Shown here: piece by piece, positions 9,168-19,808 of the stretch | Layout: each line of letters opens with the position of its first letter | How positions within the stretch are numbered: the stretch's first letter is position 1 | From: Bacillota bacterium | GTDB taxonomy: Bacteria > Bacillota > Clostridia > Peptostreptococcales > Anaerovoracaceae | Length of the DNA stretch: 64,000 bases | Direction of reading: 5' to 3' | NCBI GenBank assembly: GCA_029008005.1 | Contig: JAQXIX010000024.1 | Coordinates: 1-64,000 of the forward strand | The notes under the pieces: model-generated | Database searches by the model: none | Told to the model about the DNA's origin: nothing | Seen by the model: the letters and a program-made list of their open reading frames with translations, nothing else | Program-made: the position numbers and the translations under genes

Positions 9168-10685
9168 TTAACTGTAATACAAATTATTTGTGATATATTC
9201 CGGATCGCTTGTTACATCGATTCCGAGAGATTTAAGTGTTGCTTCATCCTTATCGCTTAATATCGCAGTGCAATGAGCTCTGCATCCTCTCAGATCAAAG
9301 AGCTTCTCTGCCGCAACCTGAGCCGAAGGATTCGTAGCACCTGAAATCGTCAGAGCCGTGAGGACCTCTTCACAGTTCAGAGATGACTTCTCACTCTGAA
9401 GAACATCGGTTTTAAGCTTTTGGATTTCCATTAGAATGTTCGGAGATATAAGGTGTATATTATCTGCAATTCCGCTCATGTGCTTAATGGCATTCAGTAC
9501 TGCCGCAGCTGCTGCCACCATTCTCCTGGAGCTTCTTCCTGTAATTATTGTACCATCATCCAGCTCAAGCGCAAGAGCAACTGCATTGTTGTATTTCGCG
9601 TTTTCCGTACGCTTGTTTTCAGCGTATTCTCTCGCTGCGCATACTACTTTTCTGTCTTCAATCTTAAGATTCATTTCATCCATAAGCAGTTTCGCTCTTT
9701 CGAGAACATCTTCGGCGATTTTACCCTTCTTGTAATCGCACTCGGCAATCAGATACCTTCTTATTATTTCCTGATTTGCCGCTTCTCTGCAGACATCATC
9801 ATCAATTATTCCGTAGCCTGCACGGTTAACTCCCATATCAGTAGGAGACTTGTACTCCGATTCTTCTCCTGTAATCTTCTCGATTATTCTCTTAACTACA
9901 GGGAACACTTCCAGGTCTCTGTTGTAATTTACAGCCATTTCCCCATATGCTTCAAGGTGGAACGAATCAATAAGGTTCACATCCTTAAGATCTGCCGTTG
10001 CAGCCTCGTATGCCACGTTAACCGGATGCTTAAGCGGAATGTTCCAGATTGGGAAAGTCTCGAACTTAGCATAGCGAGCCTTGCGTCCGCGTATATTTTC
10101 GTGGTAAAGCTGTGACAGGCTTGTTGCCAGCTTGCCGCTGCCGCCGCCCGGCCCGGTAACCACTACTAACGGCTTAGTTACTTCGATATATGGGTTCGCC
10201 CCATATCCTTCCTGGCTTACGATTGTATCAACATCTGTCGGATAGCCCTTCGTATATCTGTGTCTATAGGTTTTAATACCTCTTCTGTCAAGTCTGTTAA
10301 GGAATTTCTCAACTGCAGGAGATTCCCCGTCGTATCTTGTTACAACTACACTGTTGATTGACAGATCGTACTTTCTGAACACATCGATTAGCCTGAGAAC
10401 CTCCAGGTCATAAGTGATTCCGAAATCCTGTCTTGTTTTATTGGTAGCAATGTCGCCGGAATAAACGCAGATGATTATTTCCGCCTGGTCCTTCATCTTC
10501 TGCAAAAGCTTTATCTTCGCATTTTCATCGAATCCCGGCAGCACTCTCATCGCGTGCTTATCCTGAACCAGCTTGCCTCCAAACTCAAGGTAGAGTCTCT
10601 CTCCGCCTCCGCTCTCGATTCTCTCGAGAATGTATTTAGTCTGTTCTTCAATGTACTTCTGTGCGCTAAAACCTATCTTTGACAT
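9168..10685 (-). CDS. DUF1846 domain-containing protein
   Basis: [41 protein letters not shown]; full-length DUF1846 layout. Confidence 0.88.
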   Translation of the reverse strand: MSKIGFSAQKYIEEQTKYILERIESGGGERLYLEFGGKLVQDKHAMRVLPGFDENAKIKLLQKMKDQAEIIICVYSGDIATNKTRQDFGITYDLEVLRLIDVFRKYDLSINSVVVTRYDGESPAVEKFLNRLDRRGIKTYRHRYTKGYPTDVDTIVSQEGYGANPYIEVTKPLVVVTGPGGGSGKLATSLSQLYHENIRGRKARYAKFETFPIWNIPLKHPVNVAYEAATADLKDVNLIDSFHLEAYGEMAVNYNRDLEVFPVVKRIIEKITGEESEYKSPTDMGVNRAGYGIIDDDVCREAANQEIIRRYLIAECDYKKGKIAEDVLERAKLLMDEMNLKIEDRKVVCAAREYAENKRTENAKYNNAVALALELDDGTIITGRSSRRMVAAAAAVLNAIKHMSGIADNIHLISPNILMEIQKLKTDVLQSEKSSLNCEEVLTALTISGATNPSAQVAAEKLFDLRGCRAHCTAILSDKDEATLKSLGIDVTSDPEYITNNLYYS

Positions 10686-10696
10686 TACTCCCTCCT

Positions 10697-10789
10697 TTAC
10701 AGAATATATACAGCCGCCATTGAGAATGTAGTAACTACCATAATGACAGCTAAAGCAATTGCAACTATTCTTGCAAATTTTTTACTCAT
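10697..10789 (-). CDS. Small single-TM protein, 30 aa ([30 protein letters not shown])
   Basis: Below the ORF-track cutoff; strong RBS AGGAGGGC 7 nt upstream of ATG; fills the gap between the DUF1934 and DUF1846 genes. Confidence 0.7.
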   Translation of the reverse strand: MSKKFARIVAIALAVIMVVTTFSMAAVYIL

Positions 10790-10802
10790 TATTATTGCCC
10801 TC

Positions 10803-11255
10803 CTATTGCAGCGGTTCCTGTTTCTCCGGTTCCACAAGACTTATGTTAATCCTGTTTCTTCCCTCAACAAGTCCTTTTAGGCATATATCATAATCAATAT
10901 CTATCTGTCCGTGGCCTTCTGCCGAAAGAGTGTTTTCCAGCCTGTTTGTGAGAACCTCCATCTCAATAGGTCCGAAAGGTGTATCGTATACTCCGTTGAA
11001 TCGCTTTCCCTTCTCGAAAAGAATCTCACTTCCGTCACCTGCATGTTCTCCGAAGCGTTTAAGCTGCATCTGGCTGTTTCTCATACGAAGTCTGGTTTTA
11101 CATCCCGGAACTCCGCTCAATTCACTTTCGTCGTAAATGAGATATACAGCACCGTTCCTCTCATACAGCTGCGCCTCCGTTATGAATTCTATGTCATCCT
11201 CTCCGACCTGCTCACTCATCTGCAGGCCTTTGATTCTAAGTATTACTTCTTTCAT
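10803..11255 (-). CDS. DUF1934 domain-containing beta-barrel protein
   Basis: YLIYDESELSG, YDTPFGPIEMEVLTNRLE. Confidence 0.8.
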   Translation of the reverse strand: MKEVILRIKGLQMSEQVGEDDIEFITEAQLYERNGAVYLIYDESELSGVPGCKTRLRMRNSQMQLKRFGEHAGDGSEILFEKGKRFNGVYDTPFGPIEMEVLTNRLENTLSAEGHGQIDIDYDICLKGLVEGRNRINISLVEPEKQEPLQ

Positions 11256-11257
11256 GA

Positions 11258-12175
11258 TTAACTAATCTCTCTCAATATACTTTCCAGTTCTTCCCCGGTA
11301 AAGTTGTACTTGCTCAGACAGAACTGACACTGAAGTTCGGCCTTGCCGTCCTCGCGTATTATTTCTTCCAGATCCCTGCGGCCTATGGCCATAAGAGCCT
11401 TCTCCATGCGTTCTCTGCTGCAGTCGCAATACCAGTTAATATCTCTCATTTCCAGTTCTGTCGGAGTATATTCATCGGGCATTCCTTCGAATACCTTCTC
11501 AAGAAATCTGCGAACCATACCTTCTTCTGTATATGGCTTGCCCTCTGCTGCGATTTCTCCTATGATAGTCGTCACCGGCTTCATTTCGGCAATCATTTCC
11601 TCCAGCGCGGTGATTGAGCCGTCCTCTGCATCCGGCAGCATCTGTATGATAATTCCTCCTGCCGCTCCTACACTGAAATCCCTTTCGATTCTTACTCCTA
11701 AAGCAACCGATGTGTTCTGCTGCTCGGATATATAGAAGTATGCCGTTAGGTCATCTGCTATTTCTCCGCTTACAAGAGCTATAGTTCCCATGTAAGGCTC
11801 TTTGAGACCTATATCCCGTATAACAGAAAGCTCTCCGACTCCCAGAGAGCCTCCAACATCAAGCTTACCTGCATCTGTCAGCGGAAGATCCGCTCCGGGA
11901 TTTGCCACATATCCTTTGACGTTGCCTGTTCCGTAGGCCGTTGCCAGAATCTGTCCTGCCGGTCCGTCTCCCTTGAAGCTTACCGTAAGCTTGTCTTCCG
12001 GGTTTTTCATCATTATGCCCATCAGCCCCGCCGCAGTCAGAACCCTGCCGAGTCCTGCTGTTGTCAGAGGCGTTGTGCCGTGTATTTCAGCAGCTTTCGC
12101 TACCAGATCTGTTGTAATCGTTGCGTATACTCTATATGAACCGCTTCTGTCTAATGCTATAATACTCTTACTCAT
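11258..12175 (-). CDS. hslO: Hsp33 redox chaperone
   Basis: GDGPAGQILATAYGTGNVKGYVANP, C-terminal CDCS...CQFC zinc-binding motif. Confidence 0.95.
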   Translation of the reverse strand: MSKSIIALDRSGSYRVYATITTDLVAKAAEIHGTTPLTTAGLGRVLTAAGLMGIMMKNPEDKLTVSFKGDGPAGQILATAYGTGNVKGYVANPGADLPLTDAGKLDVGGSLGVGELSVIRDIGLKEPYMGTIALVSGEIADDLTAYFYISEQQNTSVALGVRIERDFSVGAAGGIIIQMLPDAEDGSITALEEMIAEMKPVTTIIGEIAAEGKPYTEEGMVRRFLEKVFEGMPDEYTPTELEMRDINWYCDCSRERMEKALMAIGRRDLEEIIREDGKAELQCQFCLSKYNFTGEELESILREIS

Positions 12176-12316
12176 TTATCCGCTTCCCTAAATAAAAAAT
12201 ACATGGTCGATTATATCACAAAACATAAGAAAATAACAGATATTCATCACATAATTGCCATATTGCTGCGGTATCTTATGGGCAAGAGAGGTATAATTAT
12301 CCAAGAGAGGTAAGAT

Positions 12317-13612
12317 ATGTACGATGATGAAAAAAGAAACAACGGAGAAAGCCAAAACCAGGCGCTTTTCAGAGACCCTCGGGAAAGGTTTCAAAGCAGC
12401 CGTAGCTATGAAAGAGTCAATGGCGAAACTGGCAGCTTCTCTGGAAGCGGCAGTGCCTCCTGGAACAGAGGCGAAACAAAAGTAAAAAAGCCGGCAGAGC
12501 CTATTGTTCTCACAAGAAAGAGCCTTGCGCTCATTATTGTTCTCTGTCTCGCTGCGTCATGTCTGTTCGGGCTTGGGGGAGCCTGGATCGGACTAAATGC
12601 ATTCAGCGGTAATTCTCAGGCGGAATCCTCAGGCAGCGCCTCGACAATTAAGTCTGATAACTACACGCTTGAAGACGCAACAGGAAGCAAAATGTCTGTT
12701 CAGGAAGTTACGGAAGCGGCTAAGGACAGCATTGTGGAAATCCGGACAGAGAGCACTCAGACAGACTCGTGGCTCCAGTCTTATGTTACAGAAGGCGCCG
12801 GCAGCGGTGTAATCATAAGCAAAGACGGTTACATTATGACAAACAACCACGTAATTGAAGATGCTTCGAAAATTACAGTTACGACACGAAAAGGCACATC
12901 TTATGACGCGACAGTAATAGGTTCCGATTCCATGAATGATGTGGCAGTAATCAAGGTTAAAGCCTCAGACCTGTCCCCTGTAACTTACGGAAACAGCGAT
13001 CAGATTCAGGTCGGAGACATGGCCGTGGCAATAGGTAACCCTCTGGGGCAGCTGGGCGGTACCGTTACTGCCGGTATAATAAGCGCTACTGACAGAGAAC
13101 TTACAATTGACGGTTCTACTATGAAGCTGTTGCAGACTGACAGTTCAATTAATCCGGGCAATTCGGGGGGCGGTCTGTTCAACGATGACGGCCAGTTAAT
13201 CGGACTTGTTGTTGCCAAATCCTCAGGTTCTGACGTTGAAGGTCTGGGATTCGCAATTCCGGTCAACACTGCCGCCAATGTGGCATCGCAGCTTATGGAT
13301 AAAGGGTATGTAAGCGGTCGACCTTATACAGGTATGACTTACACCGAGGGAAGCAGCGGAATTGAATCACTGTTCGGTCCTAGCTCAGGATCCGTTTACA
13401 TTTACTCGGTAGATACAGCAAAAGCCAAACTCGCAGGCTTCGAACCGGGAGATATCGTATTCGCTATTGACGGGAAACAGATTTCATCCATTGACGATAT
13501 TTCCGCAATCGTAACCAAACACAAAGTAGGCGATAAACTTAAATACACAATCGTTCGAGACGGCAACACTAAAGACCTTACTCTCGAACTGCAAGAGAAA
13601 AAAGGGGAATAA
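12317..13612 (+). CDS. htrA: HtrA/DegP-like membrane-anchored serine protease with PDZ domain
   Basis: GSGVIISKDGYIMTNNHVI, DVAVIKV, QTDSSINPGNSGGGL, PDZ region at the C-terminus. Confidence 0.93.
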   Translation: MYDDEKRNNGESQNQALFRDPRERFQSSRSYERVNGETGSFSGSGSASWNRGETKVKKPAEPIVLTRKSLALIIVLCLAASCLFGLGGAWIGLNAFSGNSQAESSGSASTIKSDNYTLEDATGSKMSVQEVTEAAKDSIVEIRTESTQTDSWLQSYVTEGAGSGVIISKDGYIMTNNHVIEDASKITVTTRKGTSYDATVIGSDSMNDVAVIKVKASDLSPVTYGNSDQIQVGDMAVAIGNPLGQLGGTVTAGIISATDRELTIDGSTMKLLQTDSSINPGNSGGGLFNDDGQLIGLVVAKSSGSDVEGLGFAIPVNTAANVASQLMDKGYVSGRPYTGMTYTEGSSGIESLFGPSSGSVYIYSVDTAKAKLAGFEPGDIVFAIDGKQISSIDDISAIVTKHKVGDKLKYTIVRDGNTKDLTLELQEKKGE

Positions 13613-13630
13613 TCTGACAATACATTCATT

Positions 13631-13661
13631 AAGCGACGTGTTTAAAACCGTCGCTTTTTTA
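13631..13661 (+). terminator. Intrinsic terminator after htrA
   Basis: AAGCGACGTGTTTAAAACCGTCGCTTTTTT. Confidence 0.75.
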
Positions 13662-13713
13662 TTGAAACAAGCATTCTTCAATGATAGAATTTTAATGACA
13701 GAAAGGTGGTAAT

Positions 13714-14811
13714 ATGCTCAAAATCAATGTAAACGTATCAACAGAATATACAGTATTTATAGAAAACGGCATTCTCAAATCAGCCGGAAAGCTTATCAGT
13801 GAAGCTCTTGGCACTGCCAATTTGAAACTGTGCCTCGTAACAGATACCACAGTCGATAAGCTTTACTGCACCGAGGATTCAACAATAATGACATCCCTTA
13901 AAGATGCCGGTTTCGATCTTTACAAATATGTCTTCCCCGGAGGGGAAAAGTCCAAGACAATCGAAACAGTAAGTGCCATCACAGACTATCTCTGCGAAAA
14001 ACACTTCACAAGAAACGATGCACTTGTAGCATTCGGCGGAGGTATTACCGGCGACATTACGGGTTTTGCCGCATCGATTTACATGCGCGGAATTCCTTTC
14101 ATTCAGATGCCGACAACACTTCTTGCTGCCTCAGATTCGTCAGTAGGCGGCAAAACAGGAGTGAACAACAGCTACGGCAAGAACCTTGTCGGCGCTTTTC
14201 ACCAGCCTGAAGCTGTAATATTTGACCCCGAGCTGCTCAACACATTGTCCCGCGAGCTCCTTCTTGACGGAATGGCGGAAATAATCAAGTCCGGTTTTAT
14301 CGGAGATCCTTCTATTCTCCGAGATGCACTTGAACAGGGCGCAGGGGTTTTTGAAGATAAAGATTCTCTCGCATCTCTGGTCGCAAAGGCTGTAACCGTT
14401 AAACGGGATATCGTCAGAGAAGATGAATTCGAAGGCGGTAAGCGCAAGCTCCTTAATCTCGGACACACTATAGCCCACGGAATCGAATCTCTCAGCAATT
14501 TCCGGATTTCTCACGGAAATGCTGTCGCAATGGGAATGGGTATAGTAAGCCGCGCCGCCGAAAAGAAAGGCTGGAGCCCCCATTTCGAAAATGGCGTATG
14601 TCCTTTGACACACAAATTGCTTGAAGAGTTCGAATACCCGCAAAACATTGATTTTACACCGGCTCAGCTGGCCGAAGCAGCTCTTCACGATAAAAAGGCT
14701 CATAAAGACAGCGTAAGTATAGTTTACCCTTACACCCCGGGAGACTGCAGAATCAAAGAGGTGAGAAACGAAGACCTGGAAGAATTCATTGCTTCCGGCC
14801 TTTGCATATAG
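13714..14811 (+). CDS. aroB: 3-dehydroquinate synthase
   Basis: FPGGEKSKTIET, ALVAFGGGITGDITGFAAS, SVGGKTGVN, KKAHKDSV. Confidence 0.95.
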   Translation: MLKINVNVSTEYTVFIENGILKSAGKLISEALGTANLKLCLVTDTTVDKLYCTEDSTIMTSLKDAGFDLYKYVFPGGEKSKTIETVSAITDYLCEKHFTRNDALVAFGGGITGDITGFAASIYMRGIPFIQMPTTLLAASDSSVGGKTGVNNSYGKNLVGAFHQPEAVIFDPELLNTLSRELLLDGMAEIIKSGFIGDPSILRDALEQGAGVFEDKDSLASLVAKAVTVKRDIVREDEFEGGKRKLLNLGHTIAHGIESLSNFRISHGNAVAMGMGIVSRAAEKKGWSPHFENGVCPLTHKLLEEFEYPQNIDFTPAQLAEAALHDKKAHKDSVSIVYPYTPGDCRIKEVRNEDLEEFIASGLCI

Positions 14812-14833
14812 ATAAGGAAGGAATGCAACAAAG

Positions 14834-17137
14834 ATGAAATCAACTTTTGGAAACAAACTTAAAATATCAATATGGGGAGGTTCCCACGAACCGTGTATAG
14901 GCGCTGACATCACCGGGCTTCCTGCAGGATTCCCAATCGACATGAAGAAACTTCGGGATTTCATGGCTCTCAGAGCTCCCGGCAACAGCCCTTTCGCAAC
15001 GAAGAGAAAGGAACCCGACACTCCCGTACCTACATCGGGATTTGAAACTGTTGACGAAAACACTATCGTAACAACAGACAAAACCCTCTCTTTTATTATT
15101 GAAAATAAAGATACACGAAGCCGCGATTACAGCCTTTTTAAGGACATGCCGAGACCGGGACATGCCGACTACACATCTCGCATCAGATACGGTGATGAAG
15201 TCGAAATGGCCGGAGGAGGCCCTTTCAGCGGCAGAATGACGGCGCCCCTCTGTATTGCCGGCGGTATAGCTCTTCAGCTGCTGGAGACTTTCGGTATCAC
15301 TATAGCTTCGCGAATCACCTCAGTTGCAGGTATCGAAAACGATTCCTTGTCTGAAGGTGCAGAAGTAAACACCAATATTACTATGGCTATAATGGATGCA
15401 CAGCGCCGCGGCGACACCGTAGGGGGAATCGTTGAATGTACCGCTACAGGTGTGCCTGCCGGTATAGGAGGCGCTATGTATGACGGACTTGAAGGATGTC
15501 TGTCTGAAATATTCTTCGGCATCCCTGCCGTCAAAGGTGTTGAATTCGGTGCGGGTTTCGGAGCCTCTGCTCTTCACGGTTCCGAAAATAACGATGTGTT
15601 TTATCTGGCCGGAAAGGAAATTAAAACCGAAACAAATAATGCCGGCGGAATTCTCGGGGGCATTTCCAACGGAATGCCGATAGTTGCCAGATTGGCTTTC
15701 AAACCGGCTCCGTCTGTGAGTCTGCCGCAGAAAACTCTGAATCTGCGTTCAGGTAATCAGGAATGGCTTCGCGTACCGGGCAGACACGACCCATGTATTG
15801 TAATACGTGCCGTTCCCGTTGTATCTGCCGCTATGGCTATAGGTATTCTTGACAGCATCCTCGTAACGAAAGACAGCACTCCGGATTTCTCAAGAATGTT
15901 CGGACTTATAGGCAATCCTCTCTCTCACAGCTTCTCCAAAGAAATTCATGAAGCTCTGGGAGAATACAGCTACAAGCTCCTCAGCATTACTTCCGAAGAG
16001 GTCGCCGAGCTTTTTGACAGCCGTGATTTTTCAGGCTTAAATGTAACGATACCATACAAACAGGAGGTTATGAGATTTTGCGATAAAATAACTCCTCAGG
16101 CTACGGAAATAGGTGCAGTCAATACAATTTACCGGGATGATTCGGATGCCGTAATCGGTCATAATACTGATTATGAAGGATTTCTCTATGCCGCCGACCG
16201 TGCCGGCATAAGTTTCGAGGGTCGAAATGTTCTTATTCTCGGCAGCGGCGGAACCTCGCGCACAGTAAGAAAGGCTGTCAGCGACAGAAACGCAGCCTCT
16301 GTTTATATTGCAACACGCAAAATACCTCAGGAGGGGCCGATTCCGGGAATAAAATTCATCACCTATGACTCTCTTAATTCAATTGCGGACATGGTTGATG
16401 TAATCGTAAATACAACACCGGTCGGTATGTATCCGTATACAGAAGCGAGTCTTCTTGACCTCCGCAGCTTTACCGAATGTAAGGGTGTCTTCGATGTTAT
16501 ATACAATCCATTCAGAACAAAACTCATAAGTGACGCCGAAAAGCTTGGAATCCCGTGTACTAACGGACTCCCTATGCTTGTTGCTCAGGCAACGGCCGCT
16601 GCCGGATACTTCCTGGGTAGACCAGGTGCTTTCACCGGTAAAAACGAAGAAATTCTGGAAAAACTCCGGCAGAAAATGGGCAACCTGGTTATTATCGGAA
16701 TGCCGGGATGCGGCAAGACAACTATAGGACGTGCTATCGCTGACCTTACCGGACTTAAATTCACAGATCTGGATGAGGAAATCGCTGCCGGACACGAAAG
16801 CGGAAGCATAGAAAAAATCTTCGAACTGGAAGGTGAGGAGGGGTTCCGCGCCAGAGAATCCCGTGTCGCTGCGGAATTCGGCAAAGAACACGGACTTGTA
16901 ATCGCAACAGGCGGCGGAATTGTTCTGAATGACGAAAATATGGATAAGCTGAAACAGAACGGAACAGTCATCTGGATTCAGCGCCCGCCGGAAGAACTGG
17001 CAACTGACGGACGCCCTCTGTCCAAAGGCATCGATGCTCTCAGAGAAATGGAAAAAAAGCGTATCCCTCTCTACGAGAAATACGCTGATATAACTTTTGA
17101 CAGTACATCTGTCCTTAAATTACTGAAGCTTATTTAG
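14834..17137 (+). CDS. Trifunctional fusion: chorismate synthase - shikimate dehydrogenase - shikimate kinase
   Basis: AroC: FGNKLKISIWGGSHEPCIG, PRPGHADY, RHDPCIVIRAVPVVSAAMA; AroE: GLIGNPLSHSFS, NVTIPYKQ, GSGGTSRTV, NTTPVGMYP; AroK: VIIGMPGCGKTTIGRAIA, DLDEEI, ATGGGIVL; one uninterrupted 767-codon frame. Confidence 0.93.
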   Translation: MKSTFGNKLKISIWGGSHEPCIGADITGLPAGFPIDMKKLRDFMALRAPGNSPFATKRKEPDTPVPTSGFETVDENTIVTTDKTLSFIIENKDTRSRDYSLFKDMPRPGHADYTSRIRYGDEVEMAGGGPFSGRMTAPLCIAGGIALQLLETFGITIASRITSVAGIENDSLSEGAEVNTNITMAIMDAQRRGDTVGGIVECTATGVPAGIGGAMYDGLEGCLSEIFFGIPAVKGVEFGAGFGASALHGSENNDVFYLAGKEIKTETNNAGGILGGISNGMPIVARLAFKPAPSVSLPQKTLNLRSGNQEWLRVPGRHDPCIVIRAVPVVSAAMAIGILDSILVTKDSTPDFSRMFGLIGNPLSHSFSKEIHEALGEYSYKLLSITSEEVAELFDSRDFSGLNVTIPYKQEVMRFCDKITPQATEIGAVNTIYRDDSDAVIGHNTDYEGFLYAADRAGISFEGRNVLILGSGGTSRTVRKAVSDRNAASVYIATRKIPQEGPIPGIKFITYDSLNSIADMVDVIVNTTPVGMYPYTEASLLDLRSFTECKGVFDVIYNPFRTKLISDAEKLGIPCTNGLPMLVAQATAAAGYFLGRPGAFTGKNEEILEKLRQKMGNLVIIGMPGCGKTTIGRAIADLTGLKFTDLDEEIAAGHESGSIEKIFELEGEEGFRARESRVAAEFGKEHGLVIATGGGIVLNDENMDKLKQNGTVIWIQRPPEELATDGRPLSKGIDALREMEKKRIPLYEKYADITFDSTSVLKLLKLI

Positions 17138-17142
17138 GAATC

Positions 17143-17958
17143 TTATATACCGAAGAAGCGCTGTGCATTTGCCTTAGTCGCTGCCGCTGCTTCTTCTTCA
17201 CTGATTCCCTTAATGAGACCTATGCGTCTCACAGTATGCTCAATATACGGCGACATATTCGGTCTGCCGCGCAAAGGAACCGGGGTAAGATACGGTGCAT
17301 CTGTTTCCGCCAGGAGATAATCCAGCGGAACTGTCTGAACCACAGCCACGGTTTTTTTATTGTTTTTGTAAGTTACAGGCCCGGCGACACTTATAGTTGC
17401 TCCCAGTCTCACGTATTCCATTGCGAACTCCGCACTTCCGCTGAAACAGTGAAGAAGCACTCGCGCATCGCCCGTACCGTCTTTTCTTGCCGGGAAACAG
17501 CTCTTTCTCTCTTCAGAAAAGGCCCCTTCCTCCAGGAGGATGTCCATTACTTCACGATCCGCTTCACGAGCATGGATTACTATAGGCATTTTTAGCTCCA
17601 GAGCCAGACGAATCTGCCTTCGAAACCATTCTCTCTGGATATCCCGCGGACTGAGGTCATAGTGAAAATCCAGACCGATCTCGCCTATAGCCACAACTTT
17701 TTCTGACTTCGCAATCTCTCGGATTTCTTCAAGTTTTTCTTCCGTCATCGTCTCGGCATCGTGGGGATGACACCCTGCAGCGGCGTAGCACCAGCTGTAG
17801 GTTTTCGCATGCTCTGCCGCAAGTCTCGAACTGGAAACATCAAAGCCGATATCAACAACCGTATCAACTTCGGATTCCTCTATGGCTTTAATGAGCTCAG
17901 CCCTTTCTTCTTCAGAGTATCCCTCGTTATTTATGTGAGTGTGTGAGTCAAAATACAT
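17143..17958 (-). CDS. tatD: TatD family metal-dependent hydrolase
   Basis: FDSHTHIN, GEIGLDFHYD, VIHAREA, LHCFSGS, AETDAPYLTP. Confidence 0.95.
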   Translation of the reverse strand: MYFDSHTHINNEGYSEEERAELIKAIEESEVDTVVDIGFDVSSSRLAAEHAKTYSWCYAAAGCHPHDAETMTEEKLEEIREIAKSEKVVAIGEIGLDFHYDLSPRDIQREWFRRQIRLALELKMPIVIHAREADREVMDILLEEGAFSEERKSCFPARKDGTGDARVLLHCFSGSAEFAMEYVRLGATISVAGPVTYKNNKKTVAVVQTVPLDYLLAETDAPYLTPVPLRGRPNMSPYIEHTVRRIGLIKGISEEEAAAATKANAQRFFGI

Positions 17959-19784
17959 TCTGTAATCTCCGAATTTTCATCTGCTTTTATGTAATAAGTT
18001 TTCCCGTCGAGAATAACGACATTCCAGGTGTTTATCCCGCCGTCTGACGCAAGTTCGTTCTCCAGCGTCGCATCTATTCCTGCGCTGCTGCAGATATTGA
18101 ATATAAGATTTCCGTAGAAGAATCCGGCATCTTCTCCTTCCGAAGGATGCATTTCTTCTCTGACATAATCAACAATATACTGCATCTTTTCCTTTTCTCC
18201 CGATGAAGTCATACTGTCGAGTTCGGACAGTATCTGTTCCAGCTGCCTGTCATAATCACTTACCATATCTTCCGGCGCATCTATCACCACGGCATCACCG
18301 TCAGCGTCGCAAATCATCACGGCTGCTCCTTCCGTTACTTCAGGCGGTGTATATGTTTCTGACGTTCCTTCATCGAAATCAGGAAGGCAAAAACCTCTTG
18401 TATACGTATAGTCTACCGGTACTGTTTTATATGCGACCGTACTTTTCTGAAGCACGTTGCCGTTCTTATCACGAAGGGTAGTATTGCCTTCTATCGTCGT
18501 AAATGATTTGCTGCCTGCTGATGTTACGATTCCCACATGCTGTGCGCGAGCTGTACAGTCGCCGCTTCCCTCAGCATCCCATCTGTACATGATGAGATCT
18601 CCCTTTTCGGGAACATAGCTGTCATTTTCTTCCCATTTACTTCTCTTATGGCTCTTATAGAGATTAATCATTCTCTCACAGCCGCATTCCCTCGGCATAA
18701 TCTCAAGATTATCCGATTTTATTGCTGCTGCCGTTACGAAAGCCGCGCACCATTCATCTGTATATTTAACTTCATATCCTACAGGAAGAGGTTTCACTGA
18801 ATTATAGCAATCTATTATCGCCTTGTGAGCATCAGTGTCTTTATTGGTTCCCAGCCACTGTGCCGCTTTCTCAACCAGCCTTTCCGCACTGCACTTGCCT
18901 GATGAATATTCACCGTAGAATCGGCTGCCGTCAACTGCCCGGTATGCCCTGACTCTGTAGTAATACGTCTGCCCCTCGGACACATTGCTGTCACTGAAGC
19001 TGCTTCCTGCAGTCTCCGCGTAGACCCTATAGTCGGAATCGGCAGATGTCTTTCTGTAAATCTCATAACCTGAAGCACCCTGAACAGGGGTCCATGACAG
19101 TGCTACAAAACCGTCATCCGAGGCTGCGGTAACTCCCGTTACTCTTCCCGGCGAACTCATCTCACAGCCTGCCGGCGAAAAACCGCTGTATCTGATTTTT
19201 CCTCCCGAGTGTCTGTATGCGCGGACTTTGTAGTAATAAAAAGTTCCGGCAGGTTTCCCTGTATCTTTCCAGCTGCGGGCTTTGGTTGTCTTCACCTTCT
19301 TGTATTTCCCCGAAGGTCCTGTCGCCCTGTAAATCTGATATTTTTCCGCGCCTTTTATCTTGTTCCAGCTTACGGCAATTACCCCGCCCAACGCAGGTTT
19401 CAATTTTACTGCAGGAACAGCAATAGCGGCAACTCCCGAGACTTTGCCGCTGTATCTGCCTTTGACTGTGCGATTGCCTGCTTTACCGTAAGCGCGCACC
19501 TTGTAATAATATCTTTTATTTGTAATTCGACCGGTGTTCTTAAAATAGGTCTTTTGTGTGATTTTCACCAGTCTGTATCGTCCGTTTTCGGACTTTGCTC
19601 TGTAAATTCTGTAACCCTTCGCATAATCCGATTTGTCCCATTTTAATTTCACGTAGTTGTATCCCGTTGAAGATACACGTAAATTATTAACCGGAGCCTT
19701 CGGATCGAATTTTCCCGCCGCCATAACATCAGCAGGAAGCAAAAGCATTACCGCCAGTAAAAAAACTGCTAAAGCTCTCTTCAT
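17931..19784 (-). CDS. Secreted protein: signal peptide, three Fn3-like repeats, CHAP-like domain and a C-terminal transglutaminase-like domain lacking canonical catalytic residues
   Basis: MKRALAVFLLAVMLLLPADVMAAG; three YKVRAY-type repeats; DEWCAAFVTAAA...QHVGIV (CHAP); C-terminal INTWNVVILDGKTYYIKAD. Confidence 0.78.
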   Translation of the reverse strand: MKRALAVFLLAVMLLLPADVMAAGKFDPKAPVNNLRVSSTGYNYVKLKWDKSDYAKGYRIYRAKSENGRYRLVKITQKTYFKNTGRITNKRYYYKVRAYGKAGNRTVKGRYSGKVSGVAAIAVPAVKLKPALGGVIAVSWNKIKGAEKYQIYRATGPSGKYKKVKTTKARSWKDTGKPAGTFYYYKVRAYRHSGGKIRYSGFSPAGCEMSSPGRVTGVTAASDDGFVALSWTPVQGASGYEIYRKTSADSDYRVYAETAGSSFSDSNVSEGQTYYYRVRAYRAVDGSRFYGEYSSGKCSAERLVEKAAQWLGTNKDTDAHKAIIDCYNSVKPLPVGYEVKYTDEWCAAFVTAAAIKSDNLEIMPRECGCERMINLYKSHKRSKWEENDSYVPEKGDLIMYRWDAEGSGDCTARAQHVGIVTSAGSKSFTTIEGNTTLRDKNGNVLQKSTVAYKTVPVDYTYTRGFCLPDFDEGTSETYTPPEVTEGAAVMICDADGDAVVIDAPEDMVSDYDRQLEQILSELDSMTSSGEKEKMQYIVDYVREEMHPSEGEDAGFFYGNLIFNICSSAGIDATLENELASDGGINTWNVVILDGKTYYIKADENSEITECILTHTLT

Positions 19785-19808
19785 TATGTTTTCGCCTTTC
19801 TCCGTAAA

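Noticed and set aside
14140-15081. 313-aa minus-strand ORF
   Set aside because: Antisense to aroB and the aroC domain, both with clear family motifs on the plus strand; composition is unlike a real protein.
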